This document shows positions 39,796 through 48,969 of a stretch of DNA of 64,000 nt, piece by piece (within the stretch, counting starts at the first letter, position 1; every line of letters begins with the position of its first letter). The translations under genes were made by a program, and so were the position numbers. The notes under the pieces are model-generated. The model saw only the letters and a program-made list of their open reading frames with translations. It searched no databases and had not been told where the DNA came from. The DNA comes from Pandoraea captiosa (GTDB lineage: Bacteria > Pseudomonadota > Gammaproteobacteria > Burkholderiales > Burkholderiaceae), in the NCBI RefSeq assembly GCF_902459775.1, contig NZ_CABPSQ010000003.1:310001-374000 (forward strand), in the 5' to 3' direction.

Positions 39796-41649
39796 ATGGC
39801 ACTCTCAGACCTGGTCGTTCGACAGGCCAAGGCAACTGGCAAGGCATACACCCTCCCTGACTTGGATGGCCTCTCCCTGGCCGTCACCGCTGCAGGGGGC
39901 AGGACTTGGCACTTCCGCTACTACTGGGCGGGCAAGCAGAAGCGGATGTCGCTCGGCACCTACCCGGAGGTGACACTTCGCGAGGCCCGCAGCCTACGCG
40001 ATGAAGCGCGCGCCCTGCTGGCCAAAGGCACCAATCCTCGCGTTCACCGCAAGCAGAAGCGCACCGCTGTCCGGCTCGCCGACGAAAATACCTTCGAGGC
40101 GGTGTATCGCAAGTGGCTCAAGCATCGCGGGCTCAGCCTCAAGGAAGGCCGGCAGACGACCCTCTCGATACTTCCGCGCATCTTCGACAAGGATGTGCTG
40201 CCCGCCTTGGGCAAGCGGTCGATCTATGAGATCAAGCGTCCCGACCTCTTGGAGGTGATCGCCAAGATCGAGAAGCGCAGGGCGCTCTCCGTCGCCGAGA
40301 AAGTCAGGACGTGGTTCAACCAACTGTTCCGCTACGCGCTGGTGATCGTGCCGGGCCTGGAGCAGAACCCCGCCTCCGATCTCGATGTGGTGGCGCTGCC
40401 GCTGCCACCCGTCAACCACAACCCGTTCCTGCGCATGGCCGAGCTGCCGAAGCTGTTGCAGCGGCTGCGCAGCTATCGCGGCAGGCGGCAGACCCAGCTC
40501 GGGCTGCGGCTATTGCTGCTGACCGGCGTGCGAACCGGAGAGCTGCGACAGGCGACGCCGGATCAATTCGATCTGGACCGTGGGCTGTGGATCATCCCGC
40601 CCGACGTCGTGAAGCAACTCCAGTTGGATATGCGCAAGAAGCGGCAGCAGCCAAAGGACATCCCGCCCTACATCGTGCCGCTGTCGATTCAGGCCATGGA
40701 GATCGTCCGGCACCTGCTGGATGAGTTCAAGCCGGCCCAGCACCACCTGTTCCGGCACGACAGCGACTTGAAGAAGCGCATCAGCGAGAACACGCTCAAT
40801 GGTGCGCTCAAACGCATGGGCTATCAGGAGCGCCTGACCGGACACGGTATCCGCGGCACGATGTCCACTGCGCTCAACGAGATCGGCTACCCGAAGGTCT
40901 GGGTGGATGCACAGCTCTCGCATGTCGATCCCAACAAGGTCAGCGCGACCTACAACCATGCCGAGTACGTGGAGCAGCGTCGCCGCATGATGCAGGACTG
41001 GGCCGATCGGCTCGACCTCTTCGAGCAGAACCAGGTCGAGGCGGCCAGCATGCCGCTCACCGTGCATCTGGAAGGCGTGCCCGCGTTTCCGAGTGAGCAA
41101 ACCGCAAGCGCGCCCTCCGCGCCGGTTGCCGCTTCGCCAATCCTGCTCGTGACGAAGCCGGGTGACGCCATGCCGTTGGTTTCTGCCGCCGCACATCGGC
41201 TGCCGGCGGTTCCGCCCCCTCGATCGGCCGCGCCGCTGGTGCCTTCGGACATTCAGCGCGAGAGGATGGAACTGTTCGATGTCTTCGAAGCGCCGCACAA
41301 CCTTCCCGTCGCTGCGTTTGCCAAGATGGCGGGCAAGTCCCGCAGGTGGATCAGCTACGAGATCAAGGCGGGCAACTTGCTGGCGTTGAACGTGGGCAAC
41401 CGCGGCCAGCGGGTGCCGGACTGGCACCTCGACCCACTCAAGCACGAGCTGATCCAGTCCGTCCTGAAGCTGACCAGGGGTGCGGACCCTTGGCAGATCT
41501 ACCATGCACTGCTGCAACCGCGCTCGATGCTGCGGGGGCGTTCGGCACTGGAGGGCGTGACGGCCAGCAATCTCGACAAGCTCGTTATGGCAGTGAGCAC
41601 AGCCGTGAAGGAAAGCGAATGGACCCCGCTGCGCGTCGGGGTCGCCTAG
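39796..41649 (+). CDS. int: ICE tyrosine integrase (IntB13-type)
   Basis: A 617-aa recombinase. The N-terminal DUF4102 arm-binding domain (MALSDLVVRQAKATGKAYTL, RMSLGTYPEVTLREARSLRD) is followed by the catalytic domain with Arg in LLTGVRTGELRQ, the HGIRGTMSTALNEIGY box and Tyr in the SATYNHAEYVEQRR region. A C-terminal extension of about 200 residues with a helical DNA-binding look (FAKMAGKSRRWISYEIKAGN) is typical of the long ICEclc integrases. ATG 39796 follows AGGAGC. It is immediately next to the tRNA-Gly 3' end. Confidence 0.95.
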   Translation: MALSDLVVRQAKATGKAYTLPDLDGLSLAVTAAGGRTWHFRYYWAGKQKRMSLGTYPEVTLREARSLRDEARALLAKGTNPRVHRKQKRTAVRLADENTFEAVYRKWLKHRGLSLKEGRQTTLSILPRIFDKDVLPALGKRSIYEIKRPDLLEVIAKIEKRRALSVAEKVRTWFNQLFRYALVIVPGLEQNPASDLDVVALPLPPVNHNPFLRMAELPKLLQRLRSYRGRRQTQLGLRLLLLTGVRTGELRQATPDQFDLDRGLWIIPPDVVKQLQLDMRKKRQQPKDIPPYIVPLSIQAMEIVRHLLDEFKPAQHHLFRHDSDLKKRISENTLNGALKRMGYQERLTGHGIRGTMSTALNEIGYPKVWVDAQLSHVDPNKVSATYNHAEYVEQRRRMMQDWADRLDLFEQNQVEAASMPLTVHLEGVPAFPSEQTASAPSAPVAASPILLVTKPGDAMPLVSAAAHRLPAVPPPRSAAPLVPSDIQRERMELFDVFEAPHNLPVAAFAKMAGKSRRWISYEIKAGNLLALNVGNRGQRVPDWHLDPLKHELIQSVLKLTRGADPWQIYHALLQPRSMLRGRSALEGVTASNLDKLVMAVSTAVKESEWTPLRVGVA

Positions 41650-41696
41650 CAGCAGGAATGCGGGATCGTGGCGAAACCGCGATCCCCGCGCGTCTG

Positions 41697-42400
41697 TCAG
41701 GACACCAAGCGCGCGCGGCGGGCGAATCTTGCCTGGGTGTCCGACAAGGAAGCGTTGCGGCGGAGCAGGTAAGCCATCACGATCGATGGTGCGCCGGCCA
41801 GCGGCCGCACGGCGATGCCTCGGCGTAGGTAGCTCGCCAGTCTCGCGGCAGGCGCAATGGCGATCCCGTACCCGGCGGCAACCAGCGTCATCGCCACATC
41901 GAATGTCTCCACCGTTTGCTCTCGCTCTTGCAGCGCGTTCTGGAACACACGCTGCACGGTCATGCGCCATGGTTCATCGGCCGTGGACTGCGAGCAGATC
42001 AAGGGCTGCTTGAGCACTTCCTCGCACGGCACTTCACGGTAGGCCAGCAGGTGGGAGCGCTTGGCCACGGCGACCGCCAGCGTGTCATGCCACAGCGGCT
42101 CGCATACCCAGCCAGGCCACTGCCGGGCAACCGCAGACAAGGCGAAGTCGAAGCCGTCGCCCGGCAGCTCCGCGCCTCGACCGGGATCTGTCCATCCGGC
42201 CAGGACGGCATGAGTCTCCGGCTCTTCGGCACGCTGCAGGGCGAGCACGTCGGCGAGCTGGGGAGGCACCCATTCGCCGAGGACGGCCATGCGAATTTCG
42301 GCGGTGATGTCACTCGATTCCACGTCCAGCTCCCCCCAGGCGGTGAACTCGTGGCAACTGATCTCGAAGCCGTTGAATGAGTTAAGTTTAACGTGGTTTA
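41697..42400 (-). CDS. LysR substrate-binding-domain protein without HTH
   Basis: About 220-235 residues, start uncertain because the frame stays open to 42473 across the divergent regulator. ALQRAEEPETHAVLAGWTDP, LWHDTLAVAVAKRSHLLAYR and the C-terminal GYGIAIAPAARLASYLRRGI form a LysR effector-binding domain. No HTH precedes it; the frame upstream is unrelated in style. It may be a truncated regulator now acting as an effector-binding protein, or a pseudogene. It is divergent from the XRE gene and convergent with the integrase. Confidence 0.65.
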
Positions 42401-42429
42401 AATCGTGACCGTGTTCGACGCTCTTGGCA

Positions 42430-42729
42430 ATGCCAAAGCGTTCGATCCAAAGGGGCCGCCCCACCGGCACCACTACCTACGAAGCGGAACCAGCCATCGC
42501 GTTTGGGGCTGCCGTGCGGGAAGAAAGAACCAACCAGGGCATCGCTCAGGAAACGCTGGCCCACATGGCCGGCATCGAACGGTCGCACATGGGCAAGATC
42601 GAGCGCGGCGAGCATGTCCCCACGCTCCCTCTCATCCTCAAGATTGCCCGTGCGCTGAAATGCAGTTCCGCCCACTTGATGACTCTGACCGAAGTCAAGC
42701 TGGCAGAGTCGGCCCCATCCGCAGATTGA
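42430..42729 (+). CDS. XRE-family regulator of the ICE
   Basis: A 99-aa Cro/CI-type HTH protein: FGAAVREERTNQGIAQETLA, HMAGIERSHMGKIERGEHVP and LILKIARALKCSSAHLM. The start is either TTG 42424 or ATG 42430; the latter is used. It lies between the LysR-like gene and the relaxase gene, in the usual position of small regulators of this ICE family. Confidence 0.85.
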   Translation: MPKRSIQRGRPTGTTTYEAEPAIAFGAAVREERTNQGIAQETLAHMAGIERSHMGKIERGEHVPTLPLILKIARALKCSSAHLMTLTEVKLAESAPSAD

Positions 42730-42755
42730 AGCCGGCCCGCACAGCGGTCGCATGC

Positions 42756-44600
42756 CTACGCCTGATCGTCGTCCTTGCCCCCAAGGGCTGAATCTTCGCG
42801 CTTTGCGGCCTCGTTGACGAGCCGCAGGTATGGGTTGTCTGGCGGCGTCTCCTGGAACAGCGCATCCGGGCTGGCGAGCAGGTAGCCGTGCAGCCGGCGC
42901 GACTTGCGCGGCCCCGTGACTTCGCAGGTCCAGATGTTCAGCCCGCTCGGCTGCTTGCGGTGCTGTCCCAGCTTCTCGAAGCGCTTCTGCACCCACTGCC
43001 ACCCCTCCAGCTTCTCCTGCTTGGCCAGCGCGGCGACTTGAAGGTACTCCTGCGCGTAGCGCTGGAACACGCCGGGGCTGACGAGGTAGGTCGTACCGGC
43101 GACGGTATGCACCAGGGCCTTGGCGTCGTTGATGATGAGCTTGCGCGTCTGGATGCTCTGACGCAGCCAGGCCATGAAGTGCGCCCCAGAGGGCTCCGCG
43201 CGATCCTGCGAAGGCGCGAGGCTCATCTGCGGCGGGGGCACGGTCGAAGGGGCCGGCTCGGGCTCGGCAACAGGGGAACTCGGGATCTCCGGTGCCGTGG
43301 GTGGAGCGGTGTCGCCCAGCAGGTCGAGTAGCGCGGCCATGCCGGTGTCCATGGCTGCGGATGCGATCGGCGCCGTGCTCGCGGGTGCAGCTTCGGTGCC
43401 TTCCAGGCGCGACCCATCGGCCACCGCCGGCGCCTGCGGCGCCGCTTGTTCCTCTTCGACCTGCACACGGCCTGCGAACGGCACCGGCCGGTCGGCGGCA
43501 TCCCAGATCATCGCCGGCGAGAGTTTCAGGAAGGTGAAGGCGTGCGACCAGCCGGCGTCGCTGGTGACGGTAGCCTTCCAGATCGCCTTGCCATCCGGCG
43601 TCGGTTGCACGATGCCGTGATCCTGCAGCACGTTGAACACCGCCGTGTTGCTCGCCGGGATGCCGCCGATGCCCTGCGACAGCAGATGGGCGCGCAGCTT
43701 GTCGGAGACGGTCTTGCTCACCAGCCACAAGGCGTCTTGGGTCAGCCAACCGTCCGCCGGGCCGGCCTGGTTCAACTTGAACTCTTCCTTGAGTAGGTAG
43801 CGCAAGCCGTCGAGCAATTTGCGTTGCAGCGCATGCTTGGGCGCCGCCAGCGCCTTGCTGGGATCGCCGCCGAGTTCCTGGGCGACCGATGCCTGGTCGG
43901 CCTGCACGACCAGCTCGCCAAGCGTGCCGGCGTGCTCGTACTGGCCGGCCAGCACGTACAGCAGCGCGGCCCAGAGGTCGGGATAGCCGCTGAGCCAGTC
44001 GAAGATGTCCCGATCGAGAATGCGCGCGTAGAGCAGTCCGGTGGCGGCGCTGTGCAGGCGGTACTCACGCTCCTTTCGGTAACGGAAACGGTAGGGCTTT
44101 CGCAGTGGGCCGTGCCAGGGATGCCAGACGCTGCCGTCGGCATGCTCGACGTGCAGATCGACCGCAATCTTGCCGATGTCGTGCAGCAGGGCCGCGTAGG
44201 CCGTGCCTGCGGTCCAGGCTTCGGCCTGGGCCGCCTGTGCCTCCGGCGTGACGCCCGCAGGCAGCAGGTATGACTGCCGCAATTTCAGCGCATAGGCGAC
44301 GATCTCCAGGCCGTGGTCCAGCATGCCGCCCGGATAGGCGTGGTGGTGGTTCTCGGAGGCCGGGAACTGCTGGACCAGCTCGGCGTAGCGCTCCAGTGGG
44401 GCGAGGTAGAGCGTGGCGAACTGCCGGCGCGAGAGCGATGTGCGCTGCCAGATGTGTTCCAGCAGTTTCTGCCGGCGCGGCGTGGCCAGCAGCGATGCGG
44501 CCGACTCCGGCCGCATCAACCCTTTCGGAGTTTCGACGGCGGAGGTGGGCGGTGTGCCGGCGGTGGGTGGCACCCGTTTGCGCTGGAACAGCGAGAGCAT
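42756..44600 (-). CDS. traI: MobH-family relaxase (TraI_2 type)
   Basis: A 614-aa relaxase that nicks oriT and leads the transferred strand. The N-terminal TraI_2 domain has the HD-like metal motifs HHHAYPGGMLDHGLEIV (about residues 84-100) and LLHDIGKIAVDLHVEH. A proline/alanine-rich linker (about 400-480) follows. The C-terminal TraI_2_C domain (MAWLRQSIQTRKLIINDAKA, GTTYLVSPGVFQRYAQEYLQ) completes the MobH architecture. It is transcribed alone on the minus strand, downstream of the AbiE operon. Confidence 0.93.
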   Translation of the reverse strand: MLSLFQRKRVPPTAGTPPTSAVETPKGLMRPESAASLLATPRRQKLLEHIWQRTSLSRRQFATLYLAPLERYAELVQQFPASENHHHAYPGGMLDHGLEIVAYALKLRQSYLLPAGVTPEAQAAQAEAWTAGTAYAALLHDIGKIAVDLHVEHADGSVWHPWHGPLRKPYRFRYRKEREYRLHSAATGLLYARILDRDIFDWLSGYPDLWAALLYVLAGQYEHAGTLGELVVQADQASVAQELGGDPSKALAAPKHALQRKLLDGLRYLLKEEFKLNQAGPADGWLTQDALWLVSKTVSDKLRAHLLSQGIGGIPASNTAVFNVLQDHGIVQPTPDGKAIWKATVTSDAGWSHAFTFLKLSPAMIWDAADRPVPFAGRVQVEEEQAAPQAPAVADGSRLEGTEAAPASTAPIASAAMDTGMAALLDLLGDTAPPTAPEIPSSPVAEPEPAPSTVPPPQMSLAPSQDRAEPSGAHFMAWLRQSIQTRKLIINDAKALVHTVAGTTYLVSPGVFQRYAQEYLQVAALAKQEKLEGWQWVQKRFEKLGQHRKQPSGLNIWTCEVTGPRKSRRLHGYLLASPDALFQETPPDNPYLRLVNEAAKREDSALGGKDDDQA

Positions 44601-44802
44601 GGCGAACCCCGGATGACGGGCTGCTCGGGGCGCCTTTTGGCCTTTTCAGGATAGGGCCTTTCCCCTTGGCGCCCTTCCTTTGCCCCTTCTCAGCCCTTTG
44701 GCCTTTGTCGGAAGCCTTTGGGTATAGGGCCGCTGCTTCGTGGATGCCACGATGAATGCGGCATGGGGCAATCCCGGCAAGTGGGGCGCTGCGGGATGTT
44801 CG

Positions 44803-45723
44803 TCAGCTCTGGCCCAAGCCGGTGTCGAGGGCGGCGGATTGCGCTGCGAAGTCGTCGGGACGGCGCTTGCGGAAGGTTTCGAGATTGGCGAGCTTCCAGC
44901 GCAGTGCCGGCAGTTGCGCGGCGTGGTGGCACTGCACCAGCGACCAGTCCGGTTCTGCGCGCGCCAGCCCGCTCAGAAACTGCTTGTGCGCGGTGCTCAG
45001 TCGCTGTGGCAGCTCGCGTCGCATCCTGGCGCGAGCGTCGAGCAGTGTCTCCAGGGAGCAGTCCACTTCGGTCATGCCGACAAAGGCCCGCTCGTACTCG
45101 CCGGCGATGTCCTTGTCGTTGCCGAACAGCACTTCGTGGGGCGGCCGGTTGTGGCCCGCCAGATAGATCACGAAGCACTCGACCATGCCGTCGCTGATGT
45201 CGCCCGATTCGTAGAGCTGCCACACGTCGAACAGGTCGCGGGGGTGCTGTCGATCCAGCGCGGCCACCAGCTTGCTGGCGTACAGCTCGTCCGGTGCCAG
45301 AACCGGCAGCTCGAACTCGACGCCGAACAGATCGCTGGTCTTGGCGCTCAGCGGCCGCCGCTCGACGGGCAGCACGCTGCCGCGGAACACGACATTGACC
45401 TCGATCTTCACCTGGCTGGCGTCGTTCTCGACGATCAGCTTGGTGTCTCCCAGGTCCTTGGCGCGAACCAGGCGTGTCTGCACGCCCAGTGGCGCAACGC
45501 GCGTGGCGATGGCGGCCAGCTCCTGGTTGATGGCTTGCAGCGCTTCGTCGCGCGGCGTCTGCCACGGGAGGTACACCACGTCGATGTCCACCGAAAGGCG
45601 CGGCATGTCCCGCACGAAGAGGTTGATGGCCGTGCCGCCCTTCATGGCGAAGATGTCGTTGGCGAACACGTCGGGCGCGACGGCCAGCAGCAGGCGAACG
45701 GTGTCCGCGTAGGTCTTATCCAT
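44803..45723 (-). CDS. abiEii: AbiEii-type nucleotidyltransferase toxin
   Basis: A 306-aa protein of the AbiEii/MenT nucleotidyltransferase family. FAMKGGTAINLFVRDMPRLS then VDIDVVYLPW supplies the GG..T and DxD motifs. LYASKLVAALDRQHPRDLFD is the other family block. Type IV toxin-antitoxin toxins of this kind transfer nucleotides to RNA or to the CCA end of tRNA. The start overlaps the antitoxin gene end by 8 nt, so the two are translationally coupled. Confidence 0.9.
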   Translation of the reverse strand: MDKTYADTVRLLLAVAPDVFANDIFAMKGGTAINLFVRDMPRLSVDIDVVYLPWQTPRDEALQAINQELAAIATRVAPLGVQTRLVRAKDLGDTKLIVENDASQVKIEVNVVFRGSVLPVERRPLSAKTSDLFGVEFELPVLAPDELYASKLVAALDRQHPRDLFDVWQLYESGDISDGMVECFVIYLAGHNRPPHEVLFGNDKDIAGEYERAFVGMTEVDCSLETLLDARARMRRELPQRLSTAHKQFLSGLARAEPDWSLVQCHHAAQLPALRWKLANLETFRKRRPDDFAAQSAALDTGLGQS

Positions 45724-46474
45724 GAGGTCTCAGGCTCAGCAAGGTGCCGTCATCGAGCCGGCTCATCCAGCGCGTGTTGCTGCCGGTGCGAACCGGGTAC
45801 TGCTCCAGCAGGGCATCGACATCCACGAGGCTGGTCTCGCGCGCCCAGGTCAGGAACAGGCGCACGGCCTTCACGCTGGCGCAGCAGGACAGCAGTTGCC
45901 CGAGCAAGTCCTTGCGGGGGGAACGCAGTCCATCGAAGAGGTTGCGGGCCTCTTCGAGGCTCTGCTTGACGCCGGCTTCGTACAGCAGCTCCAGCACGGC
46001 ACGCTCGGGGGCTGCCACCCGCAGATCCTCGGGCAGGCCAGGCGGCGTGGTCAGGGTCTTGCCGGCCAGCGCCGTGTCCGGCCAGTCGAACAGGCGGGCG
46101 TGGACGTAGCGGGCCGGAAAGCGCGAAGTGAACCAGGCCGGCAACGCGAAGCGACCGTCGCCCCACAGCACCAGCGCCTCCCGGCTGCCCAGGTTGTGCC
46201 GCACCCCCTGCAGGGCCAGGGCGCTCTTGCCGCCGACGTGCAGGCCGGGCACGCGCTGTTGCAGGAACTTCAGCGCACCGTAGACCCCGAACTCATCGTT
46301 CGGGAAGGCATAGACGCCATGGGCCAGGCGCACGAGCCACCCGCCGTCGGCATAGTGGGCGGCGAGCTGGGGCGACACCCCGAACTGGCTCAGGGTGGCA
46401 AGGTCGAACGGCGCCCCACGGGAGAGTCCCGCCTGCAGTCGCTTGATTACCTGGTGCCTAGAATTTCCATCCAT
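45716..46474 (-). CDS. abiEi: AbiEi-type antitoxin and autorepressor
   Basis: A 252-aa protein beginning MDGNSRHQVIKRLQAGLSRG, with an N-terminal winged-helix region (LATLSQFGVSPQLAAHYADG, WLVRLAHGVYAFP) and a C-terminal AbiEi domain (LRVAAPERAVLELLYEAG). AbiEi proteins repress their own promoter at inverted repeats and neutralise AbiEii without direct contact. ATG 46474 is preferred over 46543, because the GTTAT..ATAAC dyad directly upstream is likely its operator. The pair is cargo within an ICE backbone. Confidence 0.88.
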   Translation of the reverse strand: MDGNSRHQVIKRLQAGLSRGAPFDLATLSQFGVSPQLAAHYADGGWLVRLAHGVYAFPNDEFGVYGALKFLQQRVPGLHVGGKSALALQGVRHNLGSREALVLWGDGRFALPAWFTSRFPARYVHARLFDWPDTALAGKTLTTPPGLPEDLRVAAPERAVLELLYEAGVKQSLEEARNLFDGLRSPRKDLLGQLLSCCASVKAVRLFLTWARETSLVDVDALLEQYPVRTGSNTRWMSRLDDGTLLSLRPHG

Positions 46475-46488
46475 GTTATAAAAATAAC
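46475..46488. promoter_or_regulatory. Candidate AbiEi operator GTTAT-AAAA-ATAAC
   Basis: A perfect 5-bp inverted repeat separated by four bases, immediately before the abiEi start. Family members bind short inverted repeats at their own promoters. Confidence 0.55.
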
Positions 46489-46697
46489 ACAGAATCCAAT
46501 CGACCCCTAGAGCCATTGCAAGAACGTGCATGGAAAGTAGCATAAGGTTTGATTTATCGTGCAGAATCTAATCGACCTGCGACCCGAGCCAACCCGGCTC
46601 TGCCGGCCGCAACCCGCCCTCCTGATCGCGGTCTATGCTGGAGGGCAGGCCACGACCGGCCGCTCCGCGAGGTGAGGCACCACTGAAGCCGAGGCAT

Positions 46698-47069
46698 ATG
46701 AGCATGACCACCAACACGCACAACGGGCGCTGGAGCCACCGGCTGGGCCGGGGGGCTGGCCGTGCCTGGCGTGGATACCTGCGCCGCGAGCAGCGTGTCG
46801 CCGGCTGGCTGGTGACGCGCGGGGTGCCCGCGGGCGCGGCGACGGCGGTGCTCTGGATCGTCAAGCTCGCCGTGCTCGGTGCGCTGCTCTACTCCGCGTT
46901 CTGGCTGGCCCTGCTGCTTGCCTTTGCGGTGACTGCTGCATGGCTCGTGCAGCACGATGACCCTGATCAAGAGGAACCGCAACCCGAGTGGAGGGAAGGC
47001 CCCAACGGCTTCGGGCTTTATGACAAGAGCGATTGGCGCATCGACCCGCATGTGACCGACGACGACTGA
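46698..47069 (+). CDS. DUF3742-family ICE membrane protein
   Basis: A 123-aa protein with one or two hydrophobic segments (VLWIVKLAVLGALLYSAFWL) and the acidic C-terminus ending GFGLYDKSDWRIDPH typical of DUF3742. This family accompanies TraG-like genes in PFGI-1 type ICEs and lies on the opposite strand, as here. Role in transfer unknown. Confidence 0.85.
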   Translation: MSMTTNTHNGRWSHRLGRGAGRAWRGYLRREQRVAGWLVTRGVPAGAATAVLWIVKLAVLGALLYSAFWLALLLAFAVTAAWLVQHDDPDQEEPQPEWREGPNGFGLYDKSDWRIDPHVTDDD

Positions 47070-47076
47070 ACGGCGG

Positions 47077-48600
47077 TCACTTCTTCGATACGGCGCTCAT
47101 TGCCATGCCAGCGCCACGCCCCCCAGCGCCTTTGGCGTCCGAGGTGGCGGTGGACAACCCCTGCACGATATTTCCCGTGCGCACGCCTGCCCAAGCCAAT
47201 GCCATCACCCAAAACGTCGGCAGCACGATGAACATCATCGCCATGACGAAGTTGAGCAGCATGTCGCCAAAGGCGTTGTTCAAGCCGATCAGCGGATCGA
47301 AGTTCGTGTGCGGCCTGTCCGCGCCAAACCCCCAACCGTAGAGCGCATCCAGGATCGTGCTGTCGATCCAGCGTGCGAGCTGGAACCAGAAGTCCACGAA
47401 GAACAGCGCGAACTGGACGCAGCTCACCGTCACCACCGTCTTCAGGTCGTAGGTGCCGATCAGCAGCACCAGCGGGATGCAGATGACGAGCGCCATCTTG
47501 AGCATCGCCAGCACCATCGGCAGCGCCTGGCGCACCACGTCCATCGCCGGAAAGAAGCCCAGCGAGCCGACGGTCAGCCCCAGGTCGCTCGCGCCGCGCG
47601 TGACGATGTTCGGCAGCGTCTTGTCGATCTGGCCGCCGTAGTCGGTGTAGACGGCGCCCTGGTTCATCTTCTGCTGCCGCGGTGAGACGACGGCGCGGAT
47701 CACTGAGTCATTGACCTCGCTCTGCGACAGGAAGCCCACCCAGCGCCCGATGCGGGTCAGCAGGTCCGGGTCGACCTGTGCCAGCAGCCGGCTGCGCAGT
47801 CCCTGGCCGCCATCGGCCCACCACTGCCGGCAGGACGGATAGCCGCCGCCGCTGTCCACCTGTGCCAGCCCTGCATCGCGGGTCGCGTCGTAGGGCCAGG
47901 CCGTGCGTGGGGTCTTGGCGCGATAGGTGTCATAGAAGCCGGGCGTGTCGAGGAAGTAACTCGACCCGATCCAGGTGACGTCGTTCATCTGCTCGTCGGA
48001 GAGCGTCGGCCGGTTCATGAACAGCTTGGCGCGCGACGGCCCGTAGCAGTCGTGCGTGAAGTCGGCGACCTCCTGTGCCAGCACCGGATCGTCGATGCGC
48101 GTGGCATCCACATCCATGCGAATCTGACGCAGGTCCGTGCCGCAGGGAATCGCTGCCACCGCGGAGCCCGTCACGGCTTTCGACAGCGCGTGCATGAAGA
48201 ACCACCACACCGGCACCAGCGCGCTCTGGTCGTTGAGCGCCGTGTAGACGTTGGACCAGCCCGTGTCGTTGGGCAGTGGGACGTTGACCTGGCATTGCGC
48301 GGAGCGCGTGGTGTCGAACTTGATCGTGGCGAGATCCACCGGGATGAACGGGATGCCGGCGAACATGATGACCACGATCGCCACCCACACCCGGTTCTCG
48401 ATGCGCATCGACGACAGCACGCCCTTGTTGCCCTCGTCCGCACCTTCGCTGCGGACCTTGAGCCATTCCTGGATCACGATGGCCACGAACGGCAGCGCGA
48501 ACACCCCGCTGGCCACGAGGATGCTCCAGATGCCGTTGTTGACCACCCAAGCCACCAGGGTCAGGTAATACTCCAGGTAGTCCGTGGTGTAGAGCGTCAT
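47077..48600 (-). CDS. traG: TraG-N-like mating-pair stabilisation protein
   Basis: A 507-aa inner-membrane protein: YYLTLVAWVVNNGIWSILVA, VWVAIVVIMFAGIPFIPVDL, then a periplasmic domain of about 250 residues with cysteines (IPCGTDLRQIRMD, HDCYGPSRAK) and a C-terminal membrane cluster (MALVICIPLVLLIGTYDLKT, MMFIVLPTFWVMALAW). This matches the TraG N-terminal domain family. It is the last gene of the minus-strand transfer operon, with its neighbour 16 bp upstream. Confidence 0.88.
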   Translation of the reverse strand: MTLYTTDYLEYYLTLVAWVVNNGIWSILVASGVFALPFVAIVIQEWLKVRSEGADEGNKGVLSSMRIENRVWVAIVVIMFAGIPFIPVDLATIKFDTTRSAQCQVNVPLPNDTGWSNVYTALNDQSALVPVWWFFMHALSKAVTGSAVAAIPCGTDLRQIRMDVDATRIDDPVLAQEVADFTHDCYGPSRAKLFMNRPTLSDEQMNDVTWIGSSYFLDTPGFYDTYRAKTPRTAWPYDATRDAGLAQVDSGGGYPSCRQWWADGGQGLRSRLLAQVDPDLLTRIGRWVGFLSQSEVNDSVIRAVVSPRQQKMNQGAVYTDYGGQIDKTLPNIVTRGASDLGLTVGSLGFFPAMDVVRQALPMVLAMLKMALVICIPLVLLIGTYDLKTVVTVSCVQFALFFVDFWFQLARWIDSTILDALYGWGFGADRPHTNFDPLIGLNNAFGDMLLNFVMAMMFIVLPTFWVMALAWAGVRTGNIVQGLSTATSDAKGAGGRGAGMAMSAVSKK

Positions 48601-48615
48601 GCCTGCCTCCCGGTC

Positions 48616-48969
48616 TCAGCCGTGCTGCAACAATTGGCTGGCTTCCAGCGCGACCACGGCGATCACGGCCGCGATCTCCGTGCGCAGCAGGCGCTGATGC
48701 GTCTCGCGGGACGGCTCCCGCCGCAACAGGCGCCGACGCATCCACCACCAGCCGTAAGCCGTCGCTCCGTAGAGGCACAGACGCCACACGAAGAAGTGGC
48801 CGGCGTGCGCCTTCAGCCAGTGCTGCCAGCCCTCGACGCCGCCGACCACGTGGATGCCGGCGATGTTCACCGCCACCGCGGCGGCGACCACCAGCAAGGT
48901 CCACAGCAGCGCCAAGCCGATGCGGCGGTTGAACAGCCATGGCAGCCGCAGCCAGGCCAGCCGGCTCAT
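48616..48969 (-). CDS. Small ICE membrane protein
   Basis: A 117-aa protein with two or three hydrophobic helices (IGLALLWTLLVVAAAVAVNI, IAAVIAVVALEASQLLQHG). A gene of this size and place is normal between the TIGR03755 and TraG genes of these elements. It overlaps the upstream gene by 4 nt (ATGA). Function unknown. Confidence 0.78.
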   Translation of the reverse strand: MSRLAWLRLPWLFNRRIGLALLWTLLVVAAAVAVNIAGIHVVGGVEGWQHWLKAHAGHFFVWRLCLYGATAYGWWWMRRRLLRREPSRETHQRLLRTEIAAVIAVVALEASQLLQHG

